64,000 nucleotides of DNA from CAIWHR01 sp963708855 (GTDB lineage: Bacteria > Pseudomonadota > Gammaproteobacteria > Burkholderiales > Casimicrobiaceae): positions 119,846 through 183,845 of the forward strand of contig CAVPUM010000034.1 of the NCBI GenBank assembly GCA_963708855.1, read 5' to 3'. Below, one piece after another: positions 16,381-24,803 of this stretch. The notes below the pieces were generated by a model, which did not search any database, was not told the DNA's origin, and saw only the letters and a list, made by a program, of their open reading frames with translations. The translations under genes were made by a program, and so were the position numbers. How positions within the stretch are numbered: position 1 is the stretch's first letter; each line of letters starts with the position of its first letter.

Positions 16381-17733
16381 ATGGATCGTCGTAAATTTCT
16401 TGGTTCGCTGTCGGTCGGCGGGTTGGGACTCCTGGGCTTGCCCAGGGCGTGGGCGGATGACGATAGCAGCGCCCCGGTGCTGTTCCCGGTGCCCACCAAC
16501 ACGGGGATCAGCGGCACGGTCGTCGTGGTGGGTGGAGGCATGGCAGGCGCAGCCGTGGCCAAGTACCTGCGCCTGTGGGGCGGTACCGGGGTGAGCGTCA
16601 CTCTCGTGGAGGCGAGCCCTTCCTACACGTCGAACATCATGAGCAATACGGTGCTGACCGGCCAGCGCACGCTCGCCAGCCTGAACTACGCGTACGACAC
16701 GCTGGTGAGCCATTACGGCGTGACCCGGGTCAACGACACCGTATCCGGCATCAACAGGGACGCAAAGTACGTGTCACGGGCAGGAGGCCCCGACATCGCC
16801 TACGACCGCCTCGTGCTGGCGCCGGGCGTGGACTTCGACCTGATGCCCGGGATGTCGCTCCACACCGAGTACGAGACGCTCGTCCCGCACGCGTGGAAGG
16901 CCGGACCCCAGACCCAGCTGTTGCGCAACCAGCTCCTCGCCATGCCGGCGGGCCAGAACGTGGTCATGACGATTCCCGCAGCGCCCTACCGCTGTCCGCC
17001 GGGACCGTACGAGCGCGCGTGCGTCATCGCCGATTGGCTGCGGACGAACAAGCCAGGCAGCAAGATCATCGTGCTCGACGCCAATGCGGGCATCGTCGTC
17101 GAGAAGGACAACTTCAACCACGCCTTCACCGTGACGCATGCGGGAGTGGTCGACTACCGCCCCGGCTGCACCGTGAAGCACGTGGACAGTGCCAATCGGG
17201 TCGTGACCTACGACCAGGTGATCAACCTGATTCCCGTGGCGAGCAACGCCCAGGTGCAGGCCGCGGTCCTCAACCCGATTCCGCCCCAACGCGCACCGCA
17301 ACTGCTGAAGGACGCCGGCTTGCTGAGCACCGACCCGTCCAAGCCCTTCGCCCCGGTCAACGTGCTGAGCTATCAATCGAAGGTCGATCCGCTCGTCCAC
17401 GTCATCGGCGACGCCAGCCTGACGACGCAACCGAAGGCCGGGCACATCGGCAACCAGCAGGCCAAGACCTGCGCCGACGCCGCCCTGCGCCTGCTGAGCA
17501 ATCAGCCGCTGAACACGCAGGTGGTCACGAACTCCGCCTGCTACACCCCCATCACGTCGACCACGGCCACCTGGCTGGCGGCCGTGTATCAGTACGATGC
17601 CGGGACCGCCACGATGGTGATACCCGCGCAGCACAACAACGGCAACGCCATTGCCGCCTCGGCCGCGACGACCGACAACTACGAGGAAATGCAGACCTGG
17701 TTCGACACGCTGATGGGGGACACGTTCAGCTGA
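16381..17733 (+). CDS. fccB: Flavocytochrome c sulfide dehydrogenase flavoprotein (FccB/SoxF-like)
   Basis: 450 residues. A Tat signal (MDRRKFLGSLSVGGLGLLG) leads into a Rossmann FAD site (VVVVGGGMAGAAVAKYL) and the flavocytochrome c C-terminal region. YRCPPGPYERA holds one of the two cysteines that form the redox-active disulfide in FccB; SACYTPI near the C-terminus is a candidate for the other. The enzyme would oxidise sulfide to sulfur in the periplasm and pass electrons to the cytochrome encoded just upstream. CGGAG precedes the ATG. It converges with the dehydrogenase gene, with six bases between stops. Confidence 0.85.
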   Translation: MDRRKFLGSLSVGGLGLLGLPRAWADDDSSAPVLFPVPTNTGISGTVVVVGGGMAGAAVAKYLRLWGGTGVSVTLVEASPSYTSNIMSNTVLTGQRTLASLNYAYDTLVSHYGVTRVNDTVSGINRDAKYVSRAGGPDIAYDRLVLAPGVDFDLMPGMSLHTEYETLVPHAWKAGPQTQLLRNQLLAMPAGQNVVMTIPAAPYRCPPGPYERACVIADWLRTNKPGSKIIVLDANAGIVVEKDNFNHAFTVTHAGVVDYRPGCTVKHVDSANRVVTYDQVINLIPVASNAQVQAAVLNPIPPQRAPQLLKDAGLLSTDPSKPFAPVNVLSYQSKVDPLVHVIGDASLTTQPKAGHIGNQQAKTCADAALRLLSNQPLNTQVVTNSACYTPITSTTATWLAAVYQYDAGTATMVIPAQHNNGNAIAASAATTDNYEEMQTWFDTLMGDTFS

Positions 17734-17738
17734 CGCGG

Positions 17739-18776
17739 TTACGCTAGCCCGGCGGCGCGCGCGTGCGCAGGCCCGGGCAGCCAGGCGGGTGACTGCGCTC
17801 GGAATTCCGCGAGAATTGCGTCCATCACCTGCGCGGTGCGGGCCGCCGACTCGCCGGTGCTCGCGCACTTGCCGATCCCGTTGAGCTCGTCGACGATGGT
17901 CTGGATCATCGGCTGGTGCACGTGGTCCGGATCGCCGACGGGAATCTCCTCCACCTTCTCGCCGCGGAAGATCCGGATGGGGACCGGCTGCGACGTGGAA
18001 AAACGGATGCGACCCCTGGCGCCGACAATCTCGTTGTACTCCTCGTCGCAGTCCGCCGCGTAGCACCAGGTCCCGCTGCCATACACACCGGAAGCGAACC
18101 GGTACGTCGCGGTCACCACATCTTCCGCACCATAGGCCCCGGCCTGATTCCCGGCGAATGCGCGCACGTCCGCGATCGGCCCGAGCAGAAAGTCCAGAAA
18201 ATCGAGTGTGTGGCAGGCGGCCTCGAAGAAGAAGCCGCCGCCGGACAACTCCGGATTGACGCGCCACGGGACCGCGCCACCGGCAAATTGATCGGCCCCG
18301 GGGAGCTGCTGGAACTGGCGCGAGATGACCATGCGGACTTCGCCGATGGTGCCGCCGGCGACCAGGTCCCGCACGGCCAGAAAACGCGGGAGCGCACGCC
18401 GGTAGTAGCCGACCCAGAGCGGAACGCCGGCGGCGCGGCAAGCGGCGATCATGTCGACACATTCGGCGTGATTCATTCCCATCGGCTTTTCCACGTACAC
18501 GGGCTTGCCCGCCGCCGCGCAGCGCAGCGTGTAGTCGCGATGGGTGTCGGTCAGCGTCGCGATGTAGATGGCGTCGATGCCGGGCGCGCGGATGATCGCA
18601 TCGGCGTCGTCGTGCCAGCGCGCCACGCCGTGCCGTCGCGCGTAATCCGCCGCCAGCGCGCCGTCGCGCCGCATGACCGCCACCAGTTCCGAGTGCGCGG
18701 CCTTGCCGAAGCCGGGGCCGCTCTTTTTTTCGGTCACGTCACCGCAACCGATCATTCCCCAGCGCACCGTCTTCAT
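17739..18776 (-). CDS. Gfo/Idh/MocA family NAD(P)-dependent oxidoreductase
   Basis: 345 residues. The N-terminal Rossmann domain shows RWGMIGCGDV, and the family motif VEKPMGMNHAE follows at about residue 95. The C-terminal substrate domain has GGGFFFEAACHTLDFLDFLLG with the catalytic histidine region. These enzymes oxidise sugars, cyclitols or related alcohols using NAD(P); the substrate cannot be read from sequence. It lies downstream of the cbb3 operon on the same strand, 34 bases from the small membrane protein gene, but is probably unrelated to the oxidase. Confidence 0.85.
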   Translation of the reverse strand: MKTVRWGMIGCGDVTEKKSGPGFGKAAHSELVAVMRRDGALAADYARRHGVARWHDDADAIIRAPGIDAIYIATLTDTHRDYTLRCAAAGKPVYVEKPMGMNHAECVDMIAACRAAGVPLWVGYYRRALPRFLAVRDLVAGGTIGEVRMVISRQFQQLPGADQFAGGAVPWRVNPELSGGGFFFEAACHTLDFLDFLLGPIADVRAFAGNQAGAYGAEDVVTATYRFASGVYGSGTWCYAADCDEEYNEIVGARGRIRFSTSQPVPIRIFRGEKVEEIPVGDPDHVHQPMIQTIVDELNGIGKCASTGESAARTAQVMDAILAEFRAQSPAWLPGPAHARAAGLA

Positions 18777-18809
18777 GTCCGCCTCGCCCGGTTCACCGCA
18801 GTACCCGTC

Positions 18810-19046
18810 CTACGGCGAGCGCCCGAGGAACACGGTCAACGCCGACGATGCGATGCCGAGCCCCCAGAATCCGAAGAACCCCATCGTGTAGATCACCTCG
18901 CGCGACAGGTCGAGAACCGCACCGAAGAAGTGCAGCTCGAACGGGTCGAACACGGTGAAGAAGATCGCTTCCGCGACACCGGCGACCAGGAACGCCGGCC
19001 AGATCACCCACATCAGCTGCCGTGAAAAACTGCTGCTCACCTCCAT
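18810..19046 (-). CDS. Small two-helix membrane protein at the end of the cbb3 operon
   Basis: 78 residues with two hydrophobic segments (LMWVIWPAFLVAGVAEAIFFTVF and VIYTMGFFGFWGLGIASSALTVFLG). I do not know a named function. Its place directly after fixH on the same strand suggests co-expression with the cbb3 oxidase; short two-helix proteins occur at this spot in other betaproteobacteria. GGAG precedes the start in a usable position. Confidence 0.65.
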   Translation of the reverse strand: MEVSSSFSRQLMWVIWPAFLVAGVAEAIFFTVFDPFELHFFGAVLDLSREVIYTMGFFGFWGLGIASSALTVFLGRSP

Positions 19047-19116
19047 CGGAGCCTCCTCGGTCCTCGATCATCTTTCCGGGTCGCGGGGCCAGGCGCGAAT
19101 GCCGGGCGATCCGCCT

Positions 19117-19620
19117 TCAGTCCACGGCCCTGGCGGCGCCGAGACGCACCTCGTGGATTGCGCCGCCCGCCTCCACCGTCGGCAACCGCCAGGCGTCGGT
19201 CTCGATGGACACGAGCCATCGCCCCGAGGGAATCGGCGCCATCCGGCCGATGTAGACGCCGTCGGCGCCGCGCTCCAACGTTGCCACGCGGTCGTTTCCC
19301 GCGCGCGTCGCGTTCGCGAGCTTCGCCCGGACGCTCGCGGGCGCCGCCGTGTCCCCGAGGCCGGAAAGGCGCAACCGCAGGACACCCTCGGGCGTCATCT
19401 CGAGGATGGCGCCGATCCCCAACGCTTCGCCGCGCGCGGACCGCTCGAGTTGCCGGTTGATGACAAGGCCGCGCTTGTAATAGTCGTCGGCGACCACGCC
19501 GTCGTCGGTCGACCACGCCAGCCAGACCGTCGCGATTCCGGCGACCACGACAATCGCGGGACCGGCCATCAGCAGCCAGGGCCAGCGGTCGCGGTACCAG
19601 GGCTTTGCGGGGAGGGTCAT
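19117..19620 (-). CDS. ccoH: FixH/CcoH family cbb3 oxidase assembly protein
   Basis: 167 residues with one N-terminal membrane helix (WPWLLMAGPAIVVVAGIATVWLAW) after the family motif KPWYRDR, then the periplasmic domain with DDGVVADDYYKRGLVIN, typical of FixH. It helps stabilise and assemble the cbb3 oxidase together with CcoG and CcoI. ATG 19620 was chosen over the GTG at 19626. It lies 34 bases after ccoG in the order ccoNOQPGH. Confidence 0.88.
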   Translation of the reverse strand: MTLPAKPWYRDRWPWLLMAGPAIVVVAGIATVWLAWSTDDGVVADDYYKRGLVINRQLERSARGEALGIGAILEMTPEGVLRLRLSGLGDTAAPASVRAKLANATRAGNDRVATLERGADGVYIGRMAPIPSGRWLVSIETDAWRLPTVEAGGAIHEVRLGAARAVD

Positions 19621-19654
19621 GGACACGAGTTTCGGCTTCCGTGCACGGCGCGGA

Positions 19655-21085
19655 TCAGCGCGGGAAGAGGAACGTGGACTTCTCGCGCCGGACGATTTTC
19701 GCCTCGCCGGCGGTCTCGATCACGAACTCGATGCGGTTGGCGCCGGGCTTGCCCGCCTCGGCCGGCGCCTGCACGCGCACCGGGACGAGGAGCGCCGACG
19801 CGCCGGCGATCGCGATCGGCTGCTCGACGCCAGCCAGCGCCATCCCCGGCACGCCGTCCACGGCGATCGAAATGCGCTGCGGCGCCTCGCTGGTGTTCAT
19901 GATCTGCAGACGGTACACATTCTCGATCACCCCGGGCCCGCTCTCGCGGGCGAGTGCGGCCCGGTCGCGGATCACATCGACCTTCAGCGTCTCGCGCAGG
20001 TAGAGCGAGACGCCGACCGCGGCGACGATCGTCGCGAGCAGTCCCATGTACAGGAGCGTCCGCACGCGGAACACGCGCCTCCACATCGTCGCGTTGTCGT
20101 ATCCCTTCGCGAGTGCGTTCTCCGTCGTGTACCGGATGAGGCCGCGCGGGTACCCCATCGTGTCCATCACCTGATTGCAGCCGTCGATGCAGGCGGCGCA
20201 GCCGATGCACTCGTATTGCAGCCCCTTGCGGATGTCGATGCCGGTGGGACAGACATGCACGCATATCTGGCAATCGACGCAATCGCCGAGGCCCGCCGCC
20301 TTGTGGACGGATTTGCGGCTGCGCGCACCGCGCGGCTCGCCGCGGCCCGCGTCATAGGTGATGACCAGCGTGTCATGGTCGAACATCACCGACTGGAAGC
20401 GCGCGTACGGGCACATGTACTTGCAGACCTGCTCGCGGAGGTAACCGGCGTTGCCGTACGTTGCGAGGCCGTAGAACAGGATCCAGAAGGTTTCCCAGCC
20501 GCCCAGATTGCCGGGGATCGCCGCCAGCAGCGGCCGGAACGCGTGAAATAGCCGACGAACGTGACGCCGGTCCACAGCGAAATCGCCATCCAGGCTGCCG
20601 TGCTTCGCTGTCTTCTTGCCGAGCTTGGCCACGGACATCGGCTGGCGATCGAGAATGATCCGCGCGTTCCGGTCCCCTTCGATCTTGCGCTCCACCCACA
20701 GGAAGATCTGCGTGTACACCGTCTGCGGGCAGGCATAGCCGCACCACAATCGGCCTGCCATCGCGGTGAACAGGAACAGCGACAGCGCGGCGATGATCAG
20801 CAGGAACGCGAGATAGATGACGTCCTGCGGCCAGAACACGATGCCGAAGATGTAGAACTTGCGCGCGGCGATGTCGAACAGCACCGCCTGCCGGTCGTTC
20901 CACGAGAGCCATGGCAGGCCGTAGTAGATGATCTGGGTGGCGAAGACCATCGCCCACGACCAGTTCGCGAACCGCCCGCTCACCGCCCGCGGGTAGATCT
21001 TCTTGCGGATCTCGTAGAGGCCTACGTCGGCCTCGGCGCCGGCCGGCGCCGGCTGGATCGGAATCGTCGCCCGGGAATCGCTCAC
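19655..21085 (-). CDS. ccoG: Cytochrome c oxidase accessory protein CcoG (FixG/RdxA)
   Basis: 476 residues. Membrane helices (for example IYLAFLLIIAALSLFLFTAM) frame WCGYACPQTVYTQIF, then the ferredoxin region CVDCQICVHVCPTGIDIRKG and CIGCAACIDGCNQVMD, two [4Fe-4S] motifs, and a C-terminal Ig-like domain. CcoG reduces Cu(II) to Cu(I) for cbb3 assembly. About 22 residues (20545-20593) are read out of frame because an extra base and a missing base compensate; the expected AWMAISLWTGVTFVGYFT is present in the neighbouring frame. The start GTG overlaps the ccoP stop (GTGA). Confidence 0.9.
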   Translation of the reverse strand: MSDSRATIPIQPAPAGAEADVGLYEIRKKIYPRAVSGRFANWSWAMVFATQIIYYGLPWLSWNDRQAVLFDIAARKFYIFGIVFWPQDVIYLAFLLIIAALSLFLFTAMAGRLWCGYACPQTVYTQIFLWVERKIEGDRNARIILDRQPMSVAKLGKKTAKHGSLDGDFAVDRRHVRRLFHAFRPLLAAIPGNLGGWETFWILFYGLATYGNAGYLREQVCKYMCPYARFQSVMFDHDTLVITYDAGRGEPRGARSRKSVHKAAGLGDCVDCQICVHVCPTGIDIRKGLQYECIGCAACIDGCNQVMDTMGYPRGLIRYTTENALAKGYDNATMWRRVFRVRTLLYMGLLATIVAAVGVSLYLRETLKVDVIRDRAALARESGPGVIENVYRLQIMNTSEAPQRISIAVDGVPGMALAGVEQPIAIAGASALLVPVRVQAPAEAGKPGANRIEFVIETAGEAKIVRREKSTFLFPR

Positions 21086-22031
21086 TTGGAGTTGGACAGA
21101 CCCCATACATAGGCGGCCAGGATCTGCACCTTGCCCTCGCCGAGGCTCGCCTTGTGCGTCGGCATCGGCAGGTGGTTCTCGTCCAGACCGAGGTGCCGGC
21201 CCTTGTTGATGCCTTCGGCGATCGTCGTCTCGGAGCTGCCGTACAGCCAGATCGCGTCGGTCAGGTTGGGCGCGCCCACCGCCGGGTTGCCCTTGCCGTC
21301 CACCCCGTGGCACGCCGCGCAGTTCTGCTCGAACAGCGGCTTGCCGAGCTGTCCGCGCAACGAGTCGTGCGCGAGACCGGACAGCGACCGCACATAGGCG
21401 ATGACGTTCTTCGTGCCGTCCTCGCCGAGGATCGGGCCCATCGCCGGCATCACGCCCATCCGGCCGTTCGCGATCGATTCGCGAATCGTCTCCGGCGCGC
21501 CGCCCCAGAGCCAGTCGGCGTCGCGCAGGTTGGGAAAGCCGCGGCTCGCCACCGGCGTCCGAGCCGTGGCACTGCGCGCAGTTGTTGAGGAACAGCCGCT
21601 CGCCCATCGCGCGCGCCTGCGGATCCGCGGCCACCTGCTTCAGGTCCATCGCCAGGTACTTGTCGTACAACGGCTTGGTCTTCGCGTCGACGGCGGCGCT
21701 CTCCTTCGCCGCCGCATTGGCCGACGTCCAGCCGAGAACGCCCGGGACCCGGCCGAGGCCCGGGTAGAACACGAGATAGGCCACCGAGAACGCGATCGTG
21801 ATCCAGAACAGCCACATCCACCAGCGCGGCAGCGGATTGTTGTACTCGGCGAGGTCGCCGTCCCAGGTGTGCCCCGTCAACTCGACCGGCCCGCCGGCCT
21901 TCGGTGCCGCCGGGCCGGATTTGACCTTCATGCGGCCCGGTCACCAGCAGCAGCCACGCGCAATAGCCGATCGAAGCCACCGTGCCGACGATGACCCACC
22001 AGTTCCAGAAGTCCGACGTGAAATCGCTCAT
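21082..22031 (-). CDS. ccoP: cbb3 oxidase diheme cytochrome c subunit CcoP (two apparent frameshifts)
   Basis: About 315 residues after removing two extra bases (near 21550 and 21938). The N-terminus MSDFTSDFWNWWVIVG and its first helix are in one frame; TGHTWDGDLAEYNNPLPRWW and a second helix in the next; heme motif CAQCH there and CAACH in the third. The two c-type hemes receive electrons from soluble cytochromes and hand them to CcoO/CcoN. All conserved blocks survive, so I treat the gene as intact. It is preceded by repeat copy C and overlaps ccoG. Confidence 0.9.
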
Positions 22032-22119
22032 TGCTGTGCCCCCACGCTCGCGGCTGTCGCCGCTACGCTGCCCCCCGAGGGGGCGCGATTCGCGCCCGGG
22101 ACGGCCCGGCGGCGCTCAT
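22032..22119 (+). repeat. Dispersed intergenic repeat, copy C (subtype 2)
   Basis: About 88 bases lying between ccoQ and ccoP, antisense to the operon. It shows TGTGCCCCCACGCTC, the GCGGCTGTCGCCGC hairpin, GCTGCCCCCCGAGGGGGC and a GGGACGGCCCGGCGGCGCTC end. It overlaps the 3' end of ccoQ and so encodes roughly the last 18 residues of that protein. Confidence 0.8.
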
Positions 22120-22308
22120 GACTCGCCCCGCCCGCTTGGAGATGTCGCCGGAAATCCCGTCCGTCTCGTCAGGCAGCGCGAACGGCGCGTTCGCCGCCTC
22201 GTCGAACGCCTTCCGCCGGCCGCTGCCCCAGGCCCACGCGACGATGCCGAGGAATGCGACGAACGCCAGCACGGTCGTCGCGGCGCCAATGATGGTGTAG
22301 ATGTTCAC
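22063..22308 (-). CDS. ccoQ: cbb3 oxidase small subunit CcoQ
   Basis: 81 residues: a single helix (TVLAFVAFLGIVAWAWG) followed by RRKAFDEAANAPFALPDE, the usual CcoQ (FixQ) pattern. It stabilises the oxidase complex. The C-terminal ~18 residues (SAAGPSRARIAPPRGAA) come from repeat copy C and are probably not functional. It starts three bases after the ccoO stop. Confidence 0.85.
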   Translation of the reverse strand: MNIYTIIGAATTVLAFVAFLGIVAWAWGSGRRKAFDEAANAPFALPDETDGISGDISKRAGRVMSAAGPSRARIAPPRGAA

Positions 22309-22311
22309 GCT

Positions 22312-22926
22312 TCACCTCGCGTTCTTCATCGCCAGACCGAGCATCTGCAGGTACGCGACGAGCGCGTCCTCCTCGGTCCGGTCCTTGAGCTCGGCGGCCG
22401 CTTTCGCGATCTCGGCGTCCGTGTAGGGAACGCCCACCCGCCGCAGCGCGCGCATCTTCCCTTCGATGTCGGAAGCGCTCGCCGGCGTCCGCGCGAGCCA
22501 CGGGTAGCCGGGCATGTTCGACTCGGGCACGACATCGCGCGGATTGGCGAGGTGCACCCTGTGCCAATCGTCCGAATAGCGCCCGCCGACGCGCGCGAGA
22601 TCCGGCCCGGTGCGCTTGCTGCCCCACTGGAACGGATGGTCGTAGACGAATTCGCCGGCGACGGAATAGGGGCCGTAGCGCTCGGTCTCCGCGCGGAACG
22701 GCCGGATCATCTGCGAATGGCAGTTGTAGCAGCCCTCGCGCAGGTAGACGTCGCGACCGGTCAGCTGCAGCGGCGTGTAGGGCTTGACGCCGGCAACCGG
22801 CGTGGTGGTCGACTTCTGGAAGTACAGCGGGACGATCTCGACGAGCCCGCCCACGCTGACGGTGAGAATGATCAACACGATCATCCAGCCGACATGCTGT
22901 TCGATGAATGCCTGGTCGATCTTCAT
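22312..22926 (-). CDS. ccoO: cbb3 oxidase monoheme cytochrome c subunit CcoO
   Basis: 204 residues with one N-terminal membrane anchor (MIVLIILTVSVGGLVEIVPLYF) and a periplasmic domain with heme motif REGCYNCHSQMIRPF. Downstream GPDLARVGGRYSDDWH and a SNMPGYPW segment with the Met axial ligand are typical. It relays electrons from CcoP to the CcoN active site. Start ATG 22926 is supported by the conserved anchor; the gene lies 35 bases after ccoN. Confidence 0.93.
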   Translation of the reverse strand: MKIDQAFIEQHVGWMIVLIILTVSVGGLVEIVPLYFQKSTTTPVAGVKPYTPLQLTGRDVYLREGCYNCHSQMIRPFRAETERYGPYSVAGEFVYDHPFQWGSKRTGPDLARVGGRYSDDWHRVHLANPRDVVPESNMPGYPWLARTPASASDIEGKMRALRRVGVPYTDAEIAKAAAELKDRTEEDALVAYLQMLGLAMKNAR

Positions 22927-22961
22927 GTGCTGTTCCCCGGTCGCATTCAGGAATGCCCGCC

Positions 22962-24404
22962 TCAGGCGTGCGCCGTGGCGCCGGCAAGGGGGATCGGCGC
23001 CTCGACACCCTTGCTGCCGGCGATGGTCTTGATCATGTTGTACGCCATGATCAGCATGCCGCCGAGGAAAAGCACGCCGCCGACAAGGCGGATCGCGTAG
23101 AACGGGTAGGTCGACTTCACGCTCTCGACGAACGCGTAGGTCAGCGTGCCGTCGGCGTTCACCGCGCGCCACATCAGTCCCTGCATGACGCCGGCGATCC
23201 ACATGGAGGCGATGTAGAGCACGACGCCGATCGTCGCGATCCAGAAGTGGGTGGTGATGAGGCGGACCGACCACATTTCGGTCTTCCCGAACATCCGCGG
23301 GATCAGGTAGTAGATCGAGCCGATGGAGATGAACGCGACCCAGCCCAGCGCGCCCGAGTGCACGTGGCCGATCGTCCAGTCGGTGTAGTGCGAGAGCGCG
23401 TTGACCGTCTTGATCGACATCATCGGACCCTCGAACGTGCTCATGCCGTAGAACGACAGCGACACGACCAGGAACTTGAGGATCGGATCCTCGCGCAACT
23501 TGTGCCACGCGCCCGACAGCGTCATGATCCCGTTGATCATCCCGCCCCACGACGGCGCCAGCAGGATCAGCGAGAACAGCATGCCGAGCGACTGCGTCCA
23601 GTCGGGCAGCGCGGTGTAATGCAGGTGGTGCGGACCCGCCCACATGTACGTGAAGATCAGCGCCCAGAAGTGCACGACCGACAGCCGGTACGAGTAGACG
23701 GGGCGTCCGGCCTGCTTCGGCACGAAGTAGTACATCATCCCGAGGAAGCCCGCCGTCAGGAAGAAGCCGACGGCGTTGTGGCCGTACCACCACTGCACCA
23801 TCGCGTCCTGCACGCCGGCGTAGGCCGAGTACGACTTCATCGGCCAGAACGTGACGGGCGTTTCGGCGCTGTTGATGACGTGCAGCAACGCGATGGTCAG
23901 GATGAACGCGCCGAAGAACCAGTTGGCCACGTAGATGTGCGGGGTCTTGCGCTTGGCGATCGTGCCGAAGAACACCACGGCATAGGCGACCCAGACCAGC
24001 GTGATCAGGATGTCGATCGGCCACTCGAGCTCGGCATACTCCTTGCCCGACGTGTAGCCCAGGGGCAGCGTGATGGCAGCCAGCACGATCACCGCCTGCC
24101 AGCCCCAGAACGTGAATGCCGCCAGCCCGTCCGCAAAGAGCCGGACCTGGCAGGTGCGCTGCACGACGTAGTACGACGTCGCGAAGAGCGCGCAGCCGCC
24201 GAAGGCGAAGATCACGGCGTTCGTGTGCAGCGGCCGCAGCCGGCCGTAGGACAGCCACGGGACGTCGAAATTGAGCTCGGGCCAGAGGAGCTGAGCGGCG
24301 ATGATCACGCCGACCAGCATGCCCACGATGCCCCAGAGGACCGTGACCACGGTGAACTGGCGCACCACCTTGTAGTTGAACGTTCCCGCGCTTGCCGCAT
24401 TCAT
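22962..24404 (-). CDS. ccoN: cbb3-type cytochrome c oxidase subunit I CcoN
   Basis: 480 residues, twelve helices. Heme and copper ligands can be located: RPLHTNAVIFAF (low-spin heme His), WWYGHNAVGFF (CuB His), WAGPHHLHYT (CuB His pair) and WTIGHVHSGALG (two more heme ligands). This is the O2-reducing, proton-pumping subunit of the high-affinity terminal oxidase. The longer reading back to 24494 is not needed: ATG 24404 has a GGGGGAG behind it and matches the family N-terminus. It is driven by the FNR promoter at 24511-24552. Confidence 0.95.
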   Translation of the reverse strand: MNAASAGTFNYKVVRQFTVVTVLWGIVGMLVGVIIAAQLLWPELNFDVPWLSYGRLRPLHTNAVIFAFGGCALFATSYYVVQRTCQVRLFADGLAAFTFWGWQAVIVLAAITLPLGYTSGKEYAELEWPIDILITLVWVAYAVVFFGTIAKRKTPHIYVANWFFGAFILTIALLHVINSAETPVTFWPMKSYSAYAGVQDAMVQWWYGHNAVGFFLTAGFLGMMYYFVPKQAGRPVYSYRLSVVHFWALIFTYMWAGPHHLHYTALPDWTQSLGMLFSLILLAPSWGGMINGIMTLSGAWHKLREDPILKFLVVSLSFYGMSTFEGPMMSIKTVNALSHYTDWTIGHVHSGALGWVAFISIGSIYYLIPRMFGKTEMWSVRLITTHFWIATIGVVLYIASMWIAGVMQGLMWRAVNADGTLTYAFVESVKSTYPFYAIRLVGGVLFLGGMLIMAYNMIKTIAGSKGVEAPIPLAGATAHA

Positions 24405-24424
24405 CGTCTGCGTCTCCCCCGTCT

Positions 24425-24754
24425 TCACCCGTGCGCCGCTCGCCGGCAGGGCCAGCTGCCGCGTGCCCCTCCGGTTTCCAAGCAAGGAACCCAAGATAGC
24501 AAAATGCGCGATTCTATCGGCGTCATTCTGGCGCCGGTTTGATCGAGGTCAATGCGCCCGACCGGTCGGACGCGAGGCTCGCAGGCCGTCGGCGCGCCGG
24601 GAATCGCATCGCTCGTGTCGTCGTCCGCCAGGATCCGGTGCGCCGGCCCGTCGAGGTCGTCGAACTGTCCGCTACGCACCGACCACCAGAAAACGGCGCC
24701 GATCAGCAGCACGAGCAGGACCGACACCGGGATCAACAGCACCAGAACTTCCAT
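24425..24754 (-). CDS. ccoS: cbb3 oxidase maturation protein CcoS, with C-terminal extension
   Basis: 109 residues. The first ~50 match CcoS: a helix (MEVLVLLIPVSVLLVLLIGAVF) and SGQFDDLDGPAHRIL. CcoS is needed to build cofactors into CcoN. The family is usually 45-75 residues; here the frame stays open through the ccoN promoter to 24425, so the ccoN FNR box and -10 lie inside this gene. An overlooked indel could explain the extra tail. It lies 49 bases after ccoI. Confidence 0.85.
   Translation of the reverse strand: MEVLVLLIPVSVLLVLLIGAVFWWSVRSGQFDDLDGPAHRILADDDTSDAIPGAPTACEPRVRPVGRIDLDQTGARMTPIESRILLSWVPCLETGGARGSWPCRRAAHG
24511..24552 (-). promoter_or_regulatory. FNR/ANR-box class II promoter of the ccoNOQP operon
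   Basis: On the minus strand TTGAC-CTCG-ATCAA (24552-24539; nine of ten consensus positions) is followed by a -10 TAGAAT (24516-24511). If the box is centred at -41.5, transcription starts at 24504 and the -10 falls exactly at -12 to -7. The same 14-base box precedes the usp gene. This predicts induction when oxygen falls. Confidence 0.8.
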
Positions 24755-24803
24755 TGCGGCAGCCCCGAACGGTGGTCAGACCGGCGCGCCCCCGCGGGCC
24801 GCG

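Noticed and set aside
19655..21931. Apparent CcoP-CcoG fusion protein
   Set aside because: Two extra bases in ccoP throw its start into the ccoG frame; the true ccoP stop overlaps the ccoG GTG.
24539..24552. FNR box acting on ccoS or ccoI
   Set aside because: It lies inside ccoS, downstream of ccoI, and only the ccoN side has a -10 at class II distance.
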